Shown here: in pieces, positions 8,350 to 17,159 of the stretch
Numbering within the stretch: the stretch's first letter is position 1
Layout of the letters: each line of letters opens with the position of its first letter
Translations under genes and position numbers: made by a program
Notes under the pieces: generated by a model
Told to the model about the DNA's origin: nothing
The model's database searches: none
Seen by the model: the letters and a program-made list of their open reading frames with translations, nothing else
Assembly: GCF_905220975.1 (NCBI RefSeq)
Contig: NZ_CAJNBK010000001.1
Coordinates: 930,001 to 994,000 of the forward strand
Length of the DNA stretch: 64,000 bases
Direction: 5' to 3'
Origin: Paraburkholderia haematera
GTDB taxonomy: Bacteria > Pseudomonadota > Gammaproteobacteria > Burkholderiales > Burkholderiaceae

Positions 8350-10347
8350 CTACTTGCCGTGCGCGGGCGTCGACGGCGTTCGCACGAAGACTCGCAACAG
8401 CTCGTTGTTGTCGCCCGGACGCGCGCCTGTCCAGAACAGCCGCCAATCGCCTCCCGGAGCGCCTGCATTGTCGCGGCGGGTCTCTTCGATCAGCCATGTG
8501 CACTCGGTCGTGGCGGTGTTCGCGGTCGGTCGATGCTCGATGCCGGTGTAGTAGTACAGCATCGGCGCTTCGGATTCGCCGAGGTCCGTGCTGGCCATGC
8601 AATCACCGTCGTTCCACTCCATTTTCATGCTGGCGACGAGATTTTCGAACACCGAGCGGTAACTCTTCGCGTAGTCGAGCCACGGCAGCAACAGCGTACT
8701 CACCAGTCCCCACGCGAGAATTGCGCCGGCGCACCAGCTCAGCGCGCCGCGCCATTTTCCGGTGAACTTGAAAATGGGCAGCAGCCACAGCCAGCCAAGC
8801 GTCATCAGCACGGCGGCCGCGATCAGCCCAGGCTTGACGGGCAACACCCAGTCGAGCGGCAACCAGCGGCCGAGCCGGTGCAGCGACGCATGCGTGTTGG
8901 CCGGCCCGCTCATGATCGACCAGATGATCCACGCGAGCGCGGCAACGCTGCCGAACAGCACGCGGCTCGCCATGTCCCAGCTTGCGTGCAGACGCCGTGG
9001 CAGTTTTTCGATGCATTGCATTGCCACCAGGGCGAGCGGGGCAATGAACGGCAGAATGTACAGTTCGCGAACCGTTGCCGACGTTTGCAGGACGGCGAAA
9101 CCCGTGCCCGCGAAAATCACCGGCAGAGCCACGCGCGGATCGCGCCAGCGGCGCCACGCTCCGCTGGCGAGTGCGGCCAGCGCAAGCGGCACCATGGGGA
9201 AGCCCACACTGAGCACGGTGCGCAGCACGAACAGACGGTTTTCGTTTTCAGAGCCGAGTTCCGCTACCGAAAAACCGAGGAATCGGCCGATGTTGTTGTC
9301 CCACAGCCAGACCTTGAAGAGCGTTTCGGAGCGCAGATAGAAACAGATCGGCCAGATCAGCGCGAAGGGCGAACAGACCAGCGCGGCGATGCCGAGTGCT
9401 CCTGCGAAGCTGCGAGTGCGGCAGGCGGGATATAGCACCAGTACTGCAACAGTGGTCGCGCCGAACACGAGCGGCACGAACAGGCCCTTGGCCAGCAACG
9501 ATACGCCCACGCCCGCGCCGAACATCGCCGCGCCGCTCAGAATCGCGTGGCGCCGACGGCGTGCGTCGACCGGCAGGAGGCGCGCTTCGTCGCGCAGATG
9601 CACCAGCACCAGTTCGAACAGTCCGCAGAAACCGAGCGCGGCGCCGGCCATCAGCGCGACGTCGGTCATCATGTCGTGCACGTGCTTGATGACGACGAGC
9701 GTGCTCGCGTACAGCGCCAACGTGCCGATCACGCGGATATCGAACCAGCTCGACGCGCTCACCGCGCGGCGGGCGACGCGCGCCGTGTAGTAAACGGTCA
9801 GGCCGGCGAAGAGCGCGCTCGCGAGGCGTGCGGCGTCATGTAAAGGCAGATAGCGGCCGAACATCCACGCGAGCCCGGCGGCGAACCAGTCGTAGATCGG
9901 CGGCTTCTCCACAAATGGCTGACCGGCGTTGGTCGGTATGACCAGATCGCCGGTATCGAGCATGTGCTGGATGATGCCGAACGTGTAGGTCTCGTCCTGC
10001 TTCCATGGGTCATGGCCCAAGGTGCCGGGCAGGAGCCACGCACACAGGATGGCCAGCGCGACGAGCCACCTTAGCGGGCGGGAAGCCGCGAGGGCGCGCA
10101 AGTGCCGGGCGCCACGCGAAGCGGGTGCCTGAGCGGTGGGCTCCGAAGGGGCGGCAGGGCCGGCAGGCCTTGCGGGCGCCGAGCCTTCGGCTGCGGCAGC
10201 GTGGGCGTCTGGCAGGGCCGCGCCGGATTCTGCAGCGCGTGCCGAGCCCGGGCGCGTGGCGGCCGCACTATCGGCTGGACAGGCCGGCGCTGGCGTCGCT
10301 ACCGCGACGTTCCCCGTGGGCCAGGGCGCGGATGGGTTTTCGTACAT
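8350..10347 (-). CDS. GT39/ArnT-like membrane glycosyltransferase
   Basis: 665-residue polytopic membrane protein of the dolichyl-phosphate-mannose/ArnT superfamily (GT-C fold), which moves sugars from a polyprenyl-phosphate donor to lipids or proteins on the periplasmic face. After the first transmembrane helix (WLVALAILCAWLLPG, about residue 95) comes HDPWKQDETYTFGIIQHML, with the acidic catalytic motif expected in the first periplasmic loop, then GQPFVEKPPIYDWFAAG, a typical ArnT-like signature. About ten further helices and a soluble C-terminal domain follow. The first 85 or so residues are an Ala/Pro-rich low-complexity extension with no known domain. The acceptor is unknown. It stands alone on the minus strand. 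Confidence 0.82.
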   Translation of the reverse strand: MYENPSAPWPTGNVAVATPAPACPADSAAATRPGSARAAESGAALPDAHAAAAEGSAPARPAGPAAPSEPTAQAPASRGARHLRALAASRPLRWLVALAILCAWLLPGTLGHDPWKQDETYTFGIIQHMLDTGDLVIPTNAGQPFVEKPPIYDWFAAGLAWMFGRYLPLHDAARLASALFAGLTVYYTARVARRAVSASSWFDIRVIGTLALYASTLVVIKHVHDMMTDVALMAGAALGFCGLFELVLVHLRDEARLLPVDARRRRHAILSGAAMFGAGVGVSLLAKGLFVPLVFGATTVAVLVLYPACRTRSFAGALGIAALVCSPFALIWPICFYLRSETLFKVWLWDNNIGRFLGFSVAELGSENENRLFVLRTVLSVGFPMVPLALAALASGAWRRWRDPRVALPVIFAGTGFAVLQTSATVRELYILPFIAPLALVAMQCIEKLPRRLHASWDMASRVLFGSVAALAWIIWSIMSGPANTHASLHRLGRWLPLDWVLPVKPGLIAAAVLMTLGWLWLLPIFKFTGKWRGALSWCAGAILAWGLVSTLLLPWLDYAKSYRSVFENLVASMKMEWNDGDCMASTDLGESEAPMLYYYTGIEHRPTANTATTECTWLIEETRRDNAGAPGGDWRLFWTGARPGDNNELLRVFVRTPSTPAHGK

Positions 10348-10599
10348 GAGAATCTCTGGTCGCCCTGCGCGACGACGTGGGCCGCGGGCTTATGTTTTTG
10401 CTGTGCGTCGCATGCGGTTGCATGGGAACGCTGAGATTGTAGTCCCGGTTTATTACGGTCGATTACGGAAAAAGCGGGGAATATTGCGGTCGCCCGAACG
10501 GATTGAGTCGATTCCTCGTCAATTTGACGGGAATGGGGCGTTGGGATGGAGAAGGCGCCCGCGGGAAACCGCTGGCCGCGCAAACAGGAGAAGGGGCGC

Positions 10600-11346
10600 T
10601 CAGCGTCCGCCTGTGACGTCGAGCAGCGCGCCTGTGACGTATGAGGCGGCATCGCTCAATAACCAGACGATCGACTCGGCGACTTCGCCGGCGCTGCCGG
10701 GGCGGCCCAGCGGCGTGGACGCGCCGAGCTGGGCGGCGCGCTCAGGCTTGCCGCCGCTGGCGTGGATTTCAGTATCGATGAGGCCGGGACGCACCGCGTT
10801 CACGCGCACACCCTGTGGGCCGAGTTCCTTCGCGAGGCCGACCGTCATGGTGTCGACGGCGCCTTTCGAGCCGGCATAGTCGACGTATTCGTTCGGCGAA
10901 CCCAAACGCGAAGCCGCCGACGAGATGTTCACGATCACGCCCCCCGCGCCGCCGCGGGTTGTCGACATCCGGCGCGCGGCTTCGCGCGCGCACAGGTAGG
11001 CGCCGAGCACGTTTACGTCGAACATGCGCTTCAGACGCGCGAGGTCCATATCCGCAAGCTGGCTCGACGGCGCGACGATTCCGGCATTGTTGACGAGTGC
11101 ATCGAGCCGGCCGAACTTCTGCTGGAGCGCGTCGAACATCGCGATCACGTCGGCTTCGCTGGCGACGTCGCCGGCAATCGGCAACGCGTGGCCACCGGCG
11201 CGCTCCACTTCGGCAACGGTTTCCTGCGCGGCTGCGAGATTGCGCACGTAGTTCACGCCGACCGACCAGCCGCGCGCGCCCAGCAAGCGCGCGGTTGCGC
11301 GGCCAATGCCGCGGCTGCCACCGGTGATCAGAACGGTTTTCGTCAT
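10600..11346 (-). CDS. SDR-family oxidoreductase
   Basis: 248-residue classical short-chain dehydrogenase/reductase. The Rossmann cofactor motif TGGSRGIG is at residues 8-15, NNAG at about 87, the catalytic Ser in NISSAAS and the YxxxK pair in YAGSK. The ending RPGLIDTEIHASGG and YVTGALLDVTGG is typical of the FabG-like subgroup. After the first strand, the NYVRN segment fits NADP preference, which is an inference. The substrate is not identifiable. It lies 83 bases after the LOG gene on the same strand and may be co-transcribed with it. Confidence 0.88.
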   Translation of the reverse strand: MTKTVLITGGSRGIGRATARLLGARGWSVGVNYVRNLAAAQETVAEVERAGGHALPIAGDVASEADVIAMFDALQQKFGRLDALVNNAGIVAPSSQLADMDLARLKRMFDVNVLGAYLCAREAARRMSTTRGGAGGVIVNISSAASRLGSPNEYVDYAGSKGAVDTMTVGLAKELGPQGVRVNAVRPGLIDTEIHASGGKPERAAQLGASTPLGRPGSAGEVAESIVWLLSDAASYVTGALLDVTGGR

Positions 11347-11429
11347 CGCAACCTCATGGTTCGGGTGGGGCCGCGGGAGTGTGCGGCCGGTGTTCGTTCA
11401 GCGGGTCGAACAGGCGCAGCCGGCGGCGC

Positions 11430-12014
11430 TCAAACGGCGTCGCGTTTGACGGCCCACTTGTCGCTGACAGGCGGCCGATAGCGTTGCAGCTTGTCGATCA
11501 GCGCGACGGGATCGGCATCCCTTTGCAGGATGTCGAAATAGGTCTGCCGCATGAAGCCTTCTTCCACCGTGTGCTTGAGCAGCGCGATCAACGGATCGTA
11601 GAAGCCGTCGATATTCAGCAGTGCCACAGGCTTCTGGTGATAGCCGAGTTGCGCCCACGTATAGACCTCGAACAGCTCTTCGAGCGTGCCCGCGCCGCCC
11701 GGCATCGCGACGAACGCGTCGGACAGGTCGGCCATCATCTTCTTGCGATGATGCATGTCGGGCACCACATGCAACTCGGTCAAGCCGTTATGGCCGACTT
11801 CCTTGTTGACCAGCAATTCGGGAATCACGCCGATCGCGCGGCCGCCTTCGGCCATCACCGTGTCGGCGATCACGCCCATCAGGCCGACCTTGCCGCCGCC
11901 ATAGACCAGCGCGAGATCGGCCTGCACCAGCGCGCGGCCGAAGGCGCGCGCGGCATCGGCGTACAGCGGTCTGGCTCCGTCGGAGGAGCCGCAATACACA
12001 CACACCGACTTCAT
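11430..12014 (-). CDS. LOG family protein (TIGR00730, cytokinin riboside 5'-monophosphate phosphoribohydrolase-like)
   Basis: 194-residue Rossmann-like enzyme. The hallmark PGGxGTxxE motif is present as MPGGAGTLEELFE and is preceded by MHHRKKMM, which together form the nucleotide-binding active site. LOG proteins release free base and ribose phosphate from AMP or cytokinin ribotides. Older annotations call them lysine decarboxylase. The ATG at 12014 is chosen, with AAGGA 9 bases upstream; a TTG at 12020 would overlap the tetR stop. The gene follows the tetR-type gene directly, so the two form one operon. Confidence 0.9.
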   Translation of the reverse strand: MKSVCVYCGSSDGARPLYADAARAFGRALVQADLALVYGGGKVGLMGVIADTVMAEGGRAIGVIPELLVNKEVGHNGLTELHVVPDMHHRKKMMADLSDAFVAMPGGAGTLEELFEVYTWAQLGYHQKPVALLNIDGFYDPLIALLKHTVEEGFMRQTYFDILQRDADPVALIDKLQRYRPPVSDKWAVKRDAV

Positions 12015-12016
12015 GC

Positions 12017-12742
12017 TCAAACGTCCTTCGGTTCGTTGCGGGGCGCGGCGCCTTCCTTAGGCGGCAGGTAGTCGTAGAACTCGCGCTTGGGCAGCTTGCC
12101 TGAGACGAGGTCGTCGAAAATCTGCCGCGAGCGGCCGCGCAGATAAGGCGCCATCAGCGACACGATCTGCACGCTCACCTGATGCAGTTCCACGCGAATC
12201 GTTTCCTGCTCGTTGTATTTACGCGGGTTCATCACGAACTGGTACGACAGCCAGTAAGTGCCGATCACGCCGACGTTGGTGGCGATCACGTGCAGTTCTT
12301 CGGGCGTCGCGACCATTTCACCGTCCGCCACGAGTTGCTCGCAGAACTGGCTCGCAAAGCGCACCTTATGGCTGATGATCTGCTTGAAATGTGTCTCCAG
12401 TGTGCGGTTACGCGCCAGCAGATCGTTCAGGTCGCGATACAGAAAGCGATACCGCCACATGAAATCGACCATGTACTGCAGATACGACCACATCTCGTCG
12501 ATCGTCGCGCGGTGGTCGTCGGGGAAACGCAGACGCTTTTCGATCTCCTGCTCGAACTGGCTGAAGATGCTGTTGATGATGTCGTCTTTGTTGCGGAAGT
12601 GGTAGTACAGGTTGCCTGGACTGATTTCCATTTCCTCGGCGATCGTCGTCGTGGTGACGTTCGGCTCGCCGATTTCGTTGAACAGTTTCAACGACAGTTC
12701 GAGAATCCGTTCGCGGGTGCGGCGGGGAGGTTTGGCTTCCAT
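12017..12742 (-). CDS. TetR family transcriptional regulator
   Basis: 241-residue DNA-binding repressor. The N-terminal TetR helix-turn-helix is clear (RTRERILELSLKLFNEIGEPNVTTTTIAEEMEISPGNLYYHFRNKDDII, residues about 8-57). The C-terminal ligand domain is long and rich in aromatics, with WRYRFLYRDLNDLLARN. It is in an operon with the LOG enzyme. An inverted repeat around its own -10 (12873-12895) suggests autoregulation, and a related half-site is found at 53706 before an acyl-CoA metabolism operon. The ligand is unknown; an acyl-CoA is a guess from that second site only. Confidence 0.9.
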   Translation of the reverse strand: MEAKPPRRTRERILELSLKLFNEIGEPNVTTTTIAEEMEISPGNLYYHFRNKDDIINSIFSQFEQEIEKRLRFPDDHRATIDEMWSYLQYMVDFMWRYRFLYRDLNDLLARNRTLETHFKQIISHKVRFASQFCEQLVADGEMVATPEELHVIATNVGVIGTYWLSYQFVMNPRKYNEQETIRVELHQVSVQIVSLMAPYLRGRSRQIFDDLVSGKLPKREFYDYLPPKEGAAPRNEPKDV

Positions 12743-12872
12743 GTCGTCCGGCCCTGGTTACGCCGGGCTGGGCGCGTGGCGGCGTGCCGCTCTAGCGTGA
12801 TCCACCCGGACGCGGTTGGTATATTGAGCGCCCCTCAAACCTGCCGCTGCGCGACAGGCCTGCGAGACTATC

Positions 12873-12895
12873 GAACGATTATAAACCGACCGTTC
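12873..12895 (-). promoter_or_regulatory. tetR promoter with candidate operator
   Basis: On the minus strand a TATAAT -10 (12878-12883) has a weak TTGG-type -35 about 15-16 bases upstream. GAACG (12873-12877) and CGTTC (12891-12895) form an inverted repeat that brackets the -10, as expected for a TetR-family autoregulatory site. Confidence 0.45.
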
Positions 12896-12966
12896 TTATA
12901 CCAAGCGGATACTCAGGGTTTTCATTTTTTGGGGCGCCCGACAGGGTGCGCGGGCGGGGTTCGTCC

Positions 12967-13623
12967 TCACGCTCCCAGCCACGCTTTGACCCAACGCACG
13001 ACGAGCGGCCCGACGATCAGTCCCCACGTCATCAGACACATGCCGAGCGCGACCATGACCGCCGCGCTGCCAAGATCCTTGGCACGGCGCGACAGCTCAT
13101 GGCGCTCGAGCGAAATCCTGTCGATGGCCGCCTCGAGGCTCGAGTTCAGCAATTCCACGATCAGCACCAGCAGTACCGAGCCGAGCAGCAATACGCGCGA
13201 CACGGGATCGACCGGCACCAGCACGCCGCACGGAATCAGGATCGCGGCGAGCGTGAGTTCCTGACGAAACGCGCTTTCCTCGCGGATTGCCACACGAAAC
13301 CCGGCAAGCGAATTTTTCATCGCGTGCCACGCCCGGGTCACGCCGCGATTACCTTTGTACGGATTGAAGGGGAGCGGGGCGAGCGGATCGTCGGGGCTGA
13401 GCGGTTCGTTGTGCGGCTCGTTCCCGGGGCTTTCGAGGCTCGCGCCGCTCACGCCACTCATGCCACTCACGCCGTGAAAACCATTCGCGTGATGGACATG
13501 ATCCGGCGTGCCGTGCTCGCTCACGTCGTCGAACGGCTCGACGCCGACGGGGTCGGCGCCGGCATCGACAGCGCGCAACGCGCCGTTCGAAGCGCGTGCC
13601 GCAGTGGAGTTTCGGGTTCGCAT
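12967..13623 (-). CDS. dgkA: Diacylglycerol kinase DgkA, with N-terminal extension
   Basis: Small inner-membrane enzyme that phosphorylates diacylglycerol to phosphatidic acid, recycling lipid by-products of envelope synthesis. The C-terminal 120 residues match DgkA: NPYKGNRGVTRAWHAMKNSLAGF, the catalytic REESAFRQE motif, two helices, then VELLNSSLEAAIDR and ERHELSRRAKDLGSAAVM, and a third helix. Before this lies about 95 residues of acidic, low-complexity sequence not found in short DgkA proteins. The ATG at 13623 (MRTRNSTAAR) is chosen because it falls 20 bases after the upstream gene. No strong ribosome binding site is seen, so the start is uncertain. Confidence 0.85.
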   Translation of the reverse strand: MRTRNSTAARASNGALRAVDAGADPVGVEPFDDVSEHGTPDHVHHANGFHGVSGMSGVSGASLESPGNEPHNEPLSPDDPLAPLPFNPYKGNRGVTRAWHAMKNSLAGFRVAIREESAFRQELTLAAILIPCGVLVPVDPVSRVLLLGSVLLVLIVELLNSSLEAAIDRISLERHELSRRAKDLGSAAVMVALGMCLMTWGLIVGPLVVRWVKAWLGA

Positions 13624-13643
13624 AAGCGGCTCGGCGCGTCGCG

Positions 13644-14675
13644 TCACGCGGCGGCGCTTTCCTCGCTGTACGAGGTGCGCGGCAGCGGTTTCAGATGGGC
13701 CGCGAACTGCTCGGACGCCGCCGCCCACGAGAAGCGTTCAGCCCACGCGCGTGCATGGCTGCGTTCGATTTTCAGCGCTTCGAGGCAGGCCTCGCGCAAG
13801 TCCTCATGCATGGCGCCCGCGCCGCCGTCGCCGAGCACGTCGATCGGGCCGGTCACCGGATACGCCGCGACCGGCGTGCCGCAGGCCAGCGCTTCGAGCA
13901 GCACGAGCCCGAAGGTATCGGTGCGGCTCGGGAAGACGAATACGTCGGCGGCGGCGTAGACCTTGGCCAATTCGGCTTGCGTCAGCACACCCAGGTAATT
14001 CGCTTGCGGATAGCGCGACTTCAATTCGGCGAGTGCCGGGCCTTCGCCCGCGACCCACTTCGAGCCGGGCAGGTCGAGCTTGAGAAACGCCTCGACGTTC
14101 TTTTCGACCGCTACGCGCCCCACGTACAGAAAGATCGGCCGCGCGGTGTTGAGGACCTTCGAGTCCATCTGGTGAAAGATGTCGAGATCGACGCCGCGGG
14201 TCCACAGCACCACGTTGGTGAAGCCGAATTTTTCGAGGTCGGCCTTGACCACCGGCGTGGGCGCCATCACGGCCAGCGACGCTTTGTGGAACCAGTGCAG
14301 AAACTTGTAGGTGAGCGCGAGCGGAATACCGAAACGTGCCTGCACGTATTCGGGAAAGCGCGTGTGATAAGCGGTCGTGAACGGCAGCTTGTGCTTGATC
14401 GCATACGCCCGCGCGGCCATGCCGAGCGGACCTTCGGTAGCGATGTGCAGCGCGTCGGGCGCGAAATCGTCAATGCGCTGACGCAGCTTGCGGCCCGGCA
14501 GCAGCGACAGGCGAATCTCAGGATAGGTCGGGCAGGGAATCGTCTTGAACTCGAGCGGCGTCAGCAAGTCGACGTGGTGGCCGAGGGCGGTGAGCTCGCG
14601 CGTGGTGTTTTTCAGCGTGCGCACGACGCCATTGACCTGCGGTTCCCATGCGTCGGTGACGATCATGATCTTCAT
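13644..14675 (-). CDS. GT4-family glycosyltransferase
   Basis: 343-residue GT-B fold glycosyltransferase. The N-terminal half begins KIMIVTDAWEPQVNGVVRTL, the signature of the MgtA/PimB-like group that transfers mannose or glucuronic acid to lipids. TAYHTRFPEY follows. The C-terminal half carries FLYVGRVAVEKN and the sugar-nucleotide motif PSRTDTFGLVLLEALACGTPV with its two glutamates. It lies between an LpxH-like phosphoesterase and dgkA, all on the minus strand and close together, which suggests a role in envelope glycolipid formation. The sugar and acceptor are not known. Confidence 0.88.
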   Translation of the reverse strand: MKIMIVTDAWEPQVNGVVRTLKNTTRELTALGHHVDLLTPLEFKTIPCPTYPEIRLSLLPGRKLRQRIDDFAPDALHIATEGPLGMAARAYAIKHKLPFTTAYHTRFPEYVQARFGIPLALTYKFLHWFHKASLAVMAPTPVVKADLEKFGFTNVVLWTRGVDLDIFHQMDSKVLNTARPIFLYVGRVAVEKNVEAFLKLDLPGSKWVAGEGPALAELKSRYPQANYLGVLTQAELAKVYAAADVFVFPSRTDTFGLVLLEALACGTPVAAYPVTGPIDVLGDGGAGAMHEDLREACLEALKIERSHARAWAERFSWAAASEQFAAHLKPLPRTSYSEESAAA

Positions 14676-14705
14676 CGGTTTCGGCCCAATAGAAGTGGAG
14701 AGGGA

Positions 14706-15647
14706 CTACGCGGTCGCCCGGGCCTTTTGCACGCCGACTTCCGGTGCGCGCATCACGGTCCAGTAGATCACCTTGAGTTCGCCTTCATACGTCTCGACGA
14801 GTGCCGACAGGCTTTCGACCCAATCGCCGTCGTTGCAATACAGCACGCCGTCGATGTCGCGGATTTCTGCTTTGTGAATGTGCCCGCAGACTACGCCGTC
14901 GCAACCGCGGCGGCGCGCTTCGTCCGTCATCACGCGCTCGAACGACGAGATGAAGTTCACCGCGTTCTTCACCTGGTGCTTCAGGTATTGCGACAGCGAC
15001 CAGTACGGAAAGCCGAGCCGGCTGCGGATCCGGTTGAACCAGCGATTCAGGATCAGGATCATCGTGTAGAGCGTGTCGCCGAGATAGGCGAGCCACTTCG
15101 CATGCTGGATCACGCCGTCGAACAGATCGCCGTGCACGATCCATAGGCGCTTGCCGGCGAGCGTCGTGTGGAACGCTTCGCCGCGTACGTGGATGTCGCC
15201 GAACGCGAGGTCGCAGAACTGACGCGCGGCTTCGTCGTGATTGCCCGGGACGTAGATGACCTGGGTGCCTTTGCGCGCTTTGCGCAACACCTTCTGCACG
15301 ACGTCGTTGTGCGCCTGCGGCCAGTACCAGCCTTTTTTCAACTGCCAGCCGTCGATGATGTCGCCCACGAGGTACAGGTATTCCGACTCGTTGTGCCTCA
15401 GGAAGTCGAGCAGATACGGCGCCTGACAACCGCTGGAGCCGAGATGGATGTCGGATAGCCAGATGGTGCGATAGCGATGCGGTTCGGCGTGCTCATCGTC
15501 GTGATGGCCGGCGTTCGCGTCGAGTGGCAGCGACGGCACAGGCAACGGCATGCCGTGGCTAGGGTTGGGTTCCGGGCGGAACGCGACAGGGTCGACGCTC
15601 GGGCCGGTCTGGCGGAACAGGGAAGTCGCGGACGTTTTGGGGTCCAT
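14706..15647 (-). CDS. LpxH-like metallophosphoesterase (UDP-2,3-diacylglucosamine diphosphatase family)
   Basis: 313-residue calcineurin-like phosphoesterase. The metal-binding blocks are all visible: SDIHLGS, GDIIDGW, GNHDE, HGDLFDG and GHIHKAE. Sequences like GYRTIWLSDIHLGSSGCQA and WYWPQAHNDVVQKV are seen in the LpxH-like group linked to lipid A and glycolipid genes, and not in the shorter canonical LpxH. About 57 residues of poorly conserved sequence precede the domain. An internal ATG at 15551 could be the real start, as neither start has a strong ribosome binding site. The gene leads the cluster with the GT4 enzyme and dgkA, 30 bases apart. Confidence 0.8.
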   Translation of the reverse strand: MDPKTSATSLFRQTGPSVDPVAFRPEPNPSHGMPLPVPSLPLDANAGHHDDEHAEPHRYRTIWLSDIHLGSSGCQAPYLLDFLRHNESEYLYLVGDIIDGWQLKKGWYWPQAHNDVVQKVLRKARKGTQVIYVPGNHDEAARQFCDLAFGDIHVRGEAFHTTLAGKRLWIVHGDLFDGVIQHAKWLAYLGDTLYTMILILNRWFNRIRSRLGFPYWSLSQYLKHQVKNAVNFISSFERVMTDEARRRGCDGVVCGHIHKAEIRDIDGVLYCNDGDWVESLSALVETYEGELKVIYWTVMRAPEVGVQKARATA

Positions 15648-15858
15648 GGCTCACGCGTCGAGTTGCGGTGCCCGTATTGCGCCAGTCGCGCGTGACCGTG
15701 CCGTGACAGTCACGAGAAGTTCTTATTACTGTGTCGAAACCGGGAGGCGGCGCTGAGGAGCGGCGGGCTGCGGAGAAGGGCGGTGGCGAGAGCTAACCGC
15801 AGTCAGGCGTGAGCGGAGCGCGGGCGCGGTGGCGTGAATTGCAGCGCGGCCAGTTCGC

Positions 15859-16380
15859 TCAGCGCGTGACGCTAATGACGCGCGTACCGGCGAGACGGTC
15901 GTGGAGGAATTGACGCTGCGGATCGAAGCGGCCCGTGGCGGCCCACAGCACGAACCAGATTGCGGCGACCACCAGCGTCTGCGGCACGGCGAGGCCGAGC
16001 AACGGATGCAGCGCGAGCGGTGGCAAAAACCACAGCCAGGCCAATACGTAACGAACGATCGCGCGGCCCGTGGACAGCGGCGCGCCGTTGGCGCCGACGA
16101 CGCGCAGGCGCCACGTTTTCATCGGCAGCGTCTGGCCGCTGTGGGTCCAGAACCAGACGAAATAGAGACCGACCACGAGGCCGATCCACGCTGCGAGCAG
16201 GTTGTGATGGGTGAGGCCGTTGCGCTGCTGCGTCAACGTGCTGAACAGATAGCCCGCGATGAACACGACGCCGAACAGGATCACGGCTTCGTAGAGCAGC
16301 GCGGCGAGGCGCCGGCGGACGGTGGGTGTGGTGTCCGATGGATCGGCAGGCAGTGTCGAGGTGGCGAGTGGCTGGGACAC
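15859..16380 (-). CDS. RDD family membrane protein
   Basis: 173-residue protein with the RDD domain, a small membrane domain named for its conserved Arg-Asp-Asp. Visible features: RRRLAALLYEAVILFGVVFI as the first helix, a second and third helix, GQTLPMKTWRLRVVG between helices, and FDPQRQFLHDRLAGTRVI at the end with the HDRLAGT signature. Function of the family is mostly unknown; some members are linked to ion exchange. The GTG at 16380 is chosen because it lies just after the stop of the DUF3106 gene; the longer open frame is Arg/Pro-rich shadow sequence. It is the last gene of the sigma factor operon. Confidence 0.82.
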   Translation of the reverse strand: MSQPLATSTLPADPSDTTPTVRRRLAALLYEAVILFGVVFIAGYLFSTLTQQRNGLTHHNLLAAWIGLVVGLYFVWFWTHSGQTLPMKTWRLRVVGANGAPLSTGRAIVRYVLAWLWFLPPLALHPLLGLAVPQTLVVAAIWFVLWAATGRFDPQRQFLHDRLAGTRVISVTR

Positions 16381-16393
16381 GGTCGGGCTGCGC

Positions 16394-17143
16394 TCAGGAG
16401 CCGTTGAAAATCGACGGCGCCTCGGACGGCGAAACCGGCACCGGGGTGGCAGGCACGAAGCTGCCAGCAGCCGGAATCGCGGGCGCGACGGCCGGGCTCG
16501 GCAAAGATGCGGCACTGGCCGCTGCGGCACTGCTCGCGCCGTGCTCCCGGGCATTGACCAGACGGTCCAGGCCCTTGATCTCGGTCTTGCCGGACGGCGG
16601 CGCGCTCACTACGCTCGGCCGCCGCTTACGCTCGCTCGCGGCGAGCCGTTCCTTCTGCTCTTCCGGCAATTGCTGATAAGCCTTCCACGCATTCTGACGG
16701 GCCTCGCGCGGCAATTCCTTCGACACCTGGTAGTTTTCGCGTGCCACGCGCCGCTGGTCGGGGGTCATACGCACCCATTCGGCCATTCGGTCATGCAGGC
16801 GCTTTTGCGCATCAGGCGATAACTTCGGATAACGCGACGCGATTTTGATCCATTTCCGCTTGCGTTCGTCGCTGAAGGAATCCCATAGGCTTGCGAAAGG
16901 CGCGAGCGCAACGTGCTCGGCCGGGCTCAGACGCGACCATGCCATTGGGCTATTGCTACTGGACAGGCCCGACAGATCGACGGTGAGGGTGGGCGCCGGC
17001 GCCTTGGCGGTCGCGTTGCCGCCTGCGGCAGGCGCGCTGGCGGTCGGCGAGTTCGGATAAAAGCGCGGATACGTCGCGGCAAACGACACCAGGGCCGCGA
17101 TCGCGCATCCGAAAACAACGGCCAAGCCGCGCTTGTAACTCAC
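16394..17143 (-). CDS. DUF3106 family protein
   Basis: 249-residue protein with an N-terminal membrane anchor (KRGLAVVFGCAIAALVSFAATY) and a central DUF3106 region of repeated motifs of the type W..LSPAE, LAPFASLWDSF, RKWIKIA, RYPKLSPDAQKRLHDRMAEW and MTPDQRRVARENY. The C-terminal third is Ala/Pro-rich. The GTG at 17143 is chosen, since it follows the DUF3619 stop by 16 bases and GGGAG lies about 9 bases before it. The architecture suggests a periplasmic protein tethered to the inner membrane. Its role is unknown, but it is encoded with an ECF sigma factor. Confidence 0.8.
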   Translation of the reverse strand: MSYKRGLAVVFGCAIAALVSFAATYPRFYPNSPTASAPAAGGNATAKAPAPTLTVDLSGLSSSNSPMAWSRLSPAEHVALAPFASLWDSFSDERKRKWIKIASRYPKLSPDAQKRLHDRMAEWVRMTPDQRRVARENYQVSKELPREARQNAWKAYQQLPEEQKERLAASERKRRPSVVSAPPSGKTEIKGLDRLVNAREHGASSAAAASAASLPSPAVAPAIPAAGSFVPATPVPVSPSEAPSIFNGS

Positions 17144-17159
17144 CCGAAGGATCTCCCGC

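Noticed and set aside
12182..13264. 360-codon plus-strand frame across the tetR and dgkA genes
   Set aside because: It runs antisense through two well-supported genes and their promoter region and has no domain.
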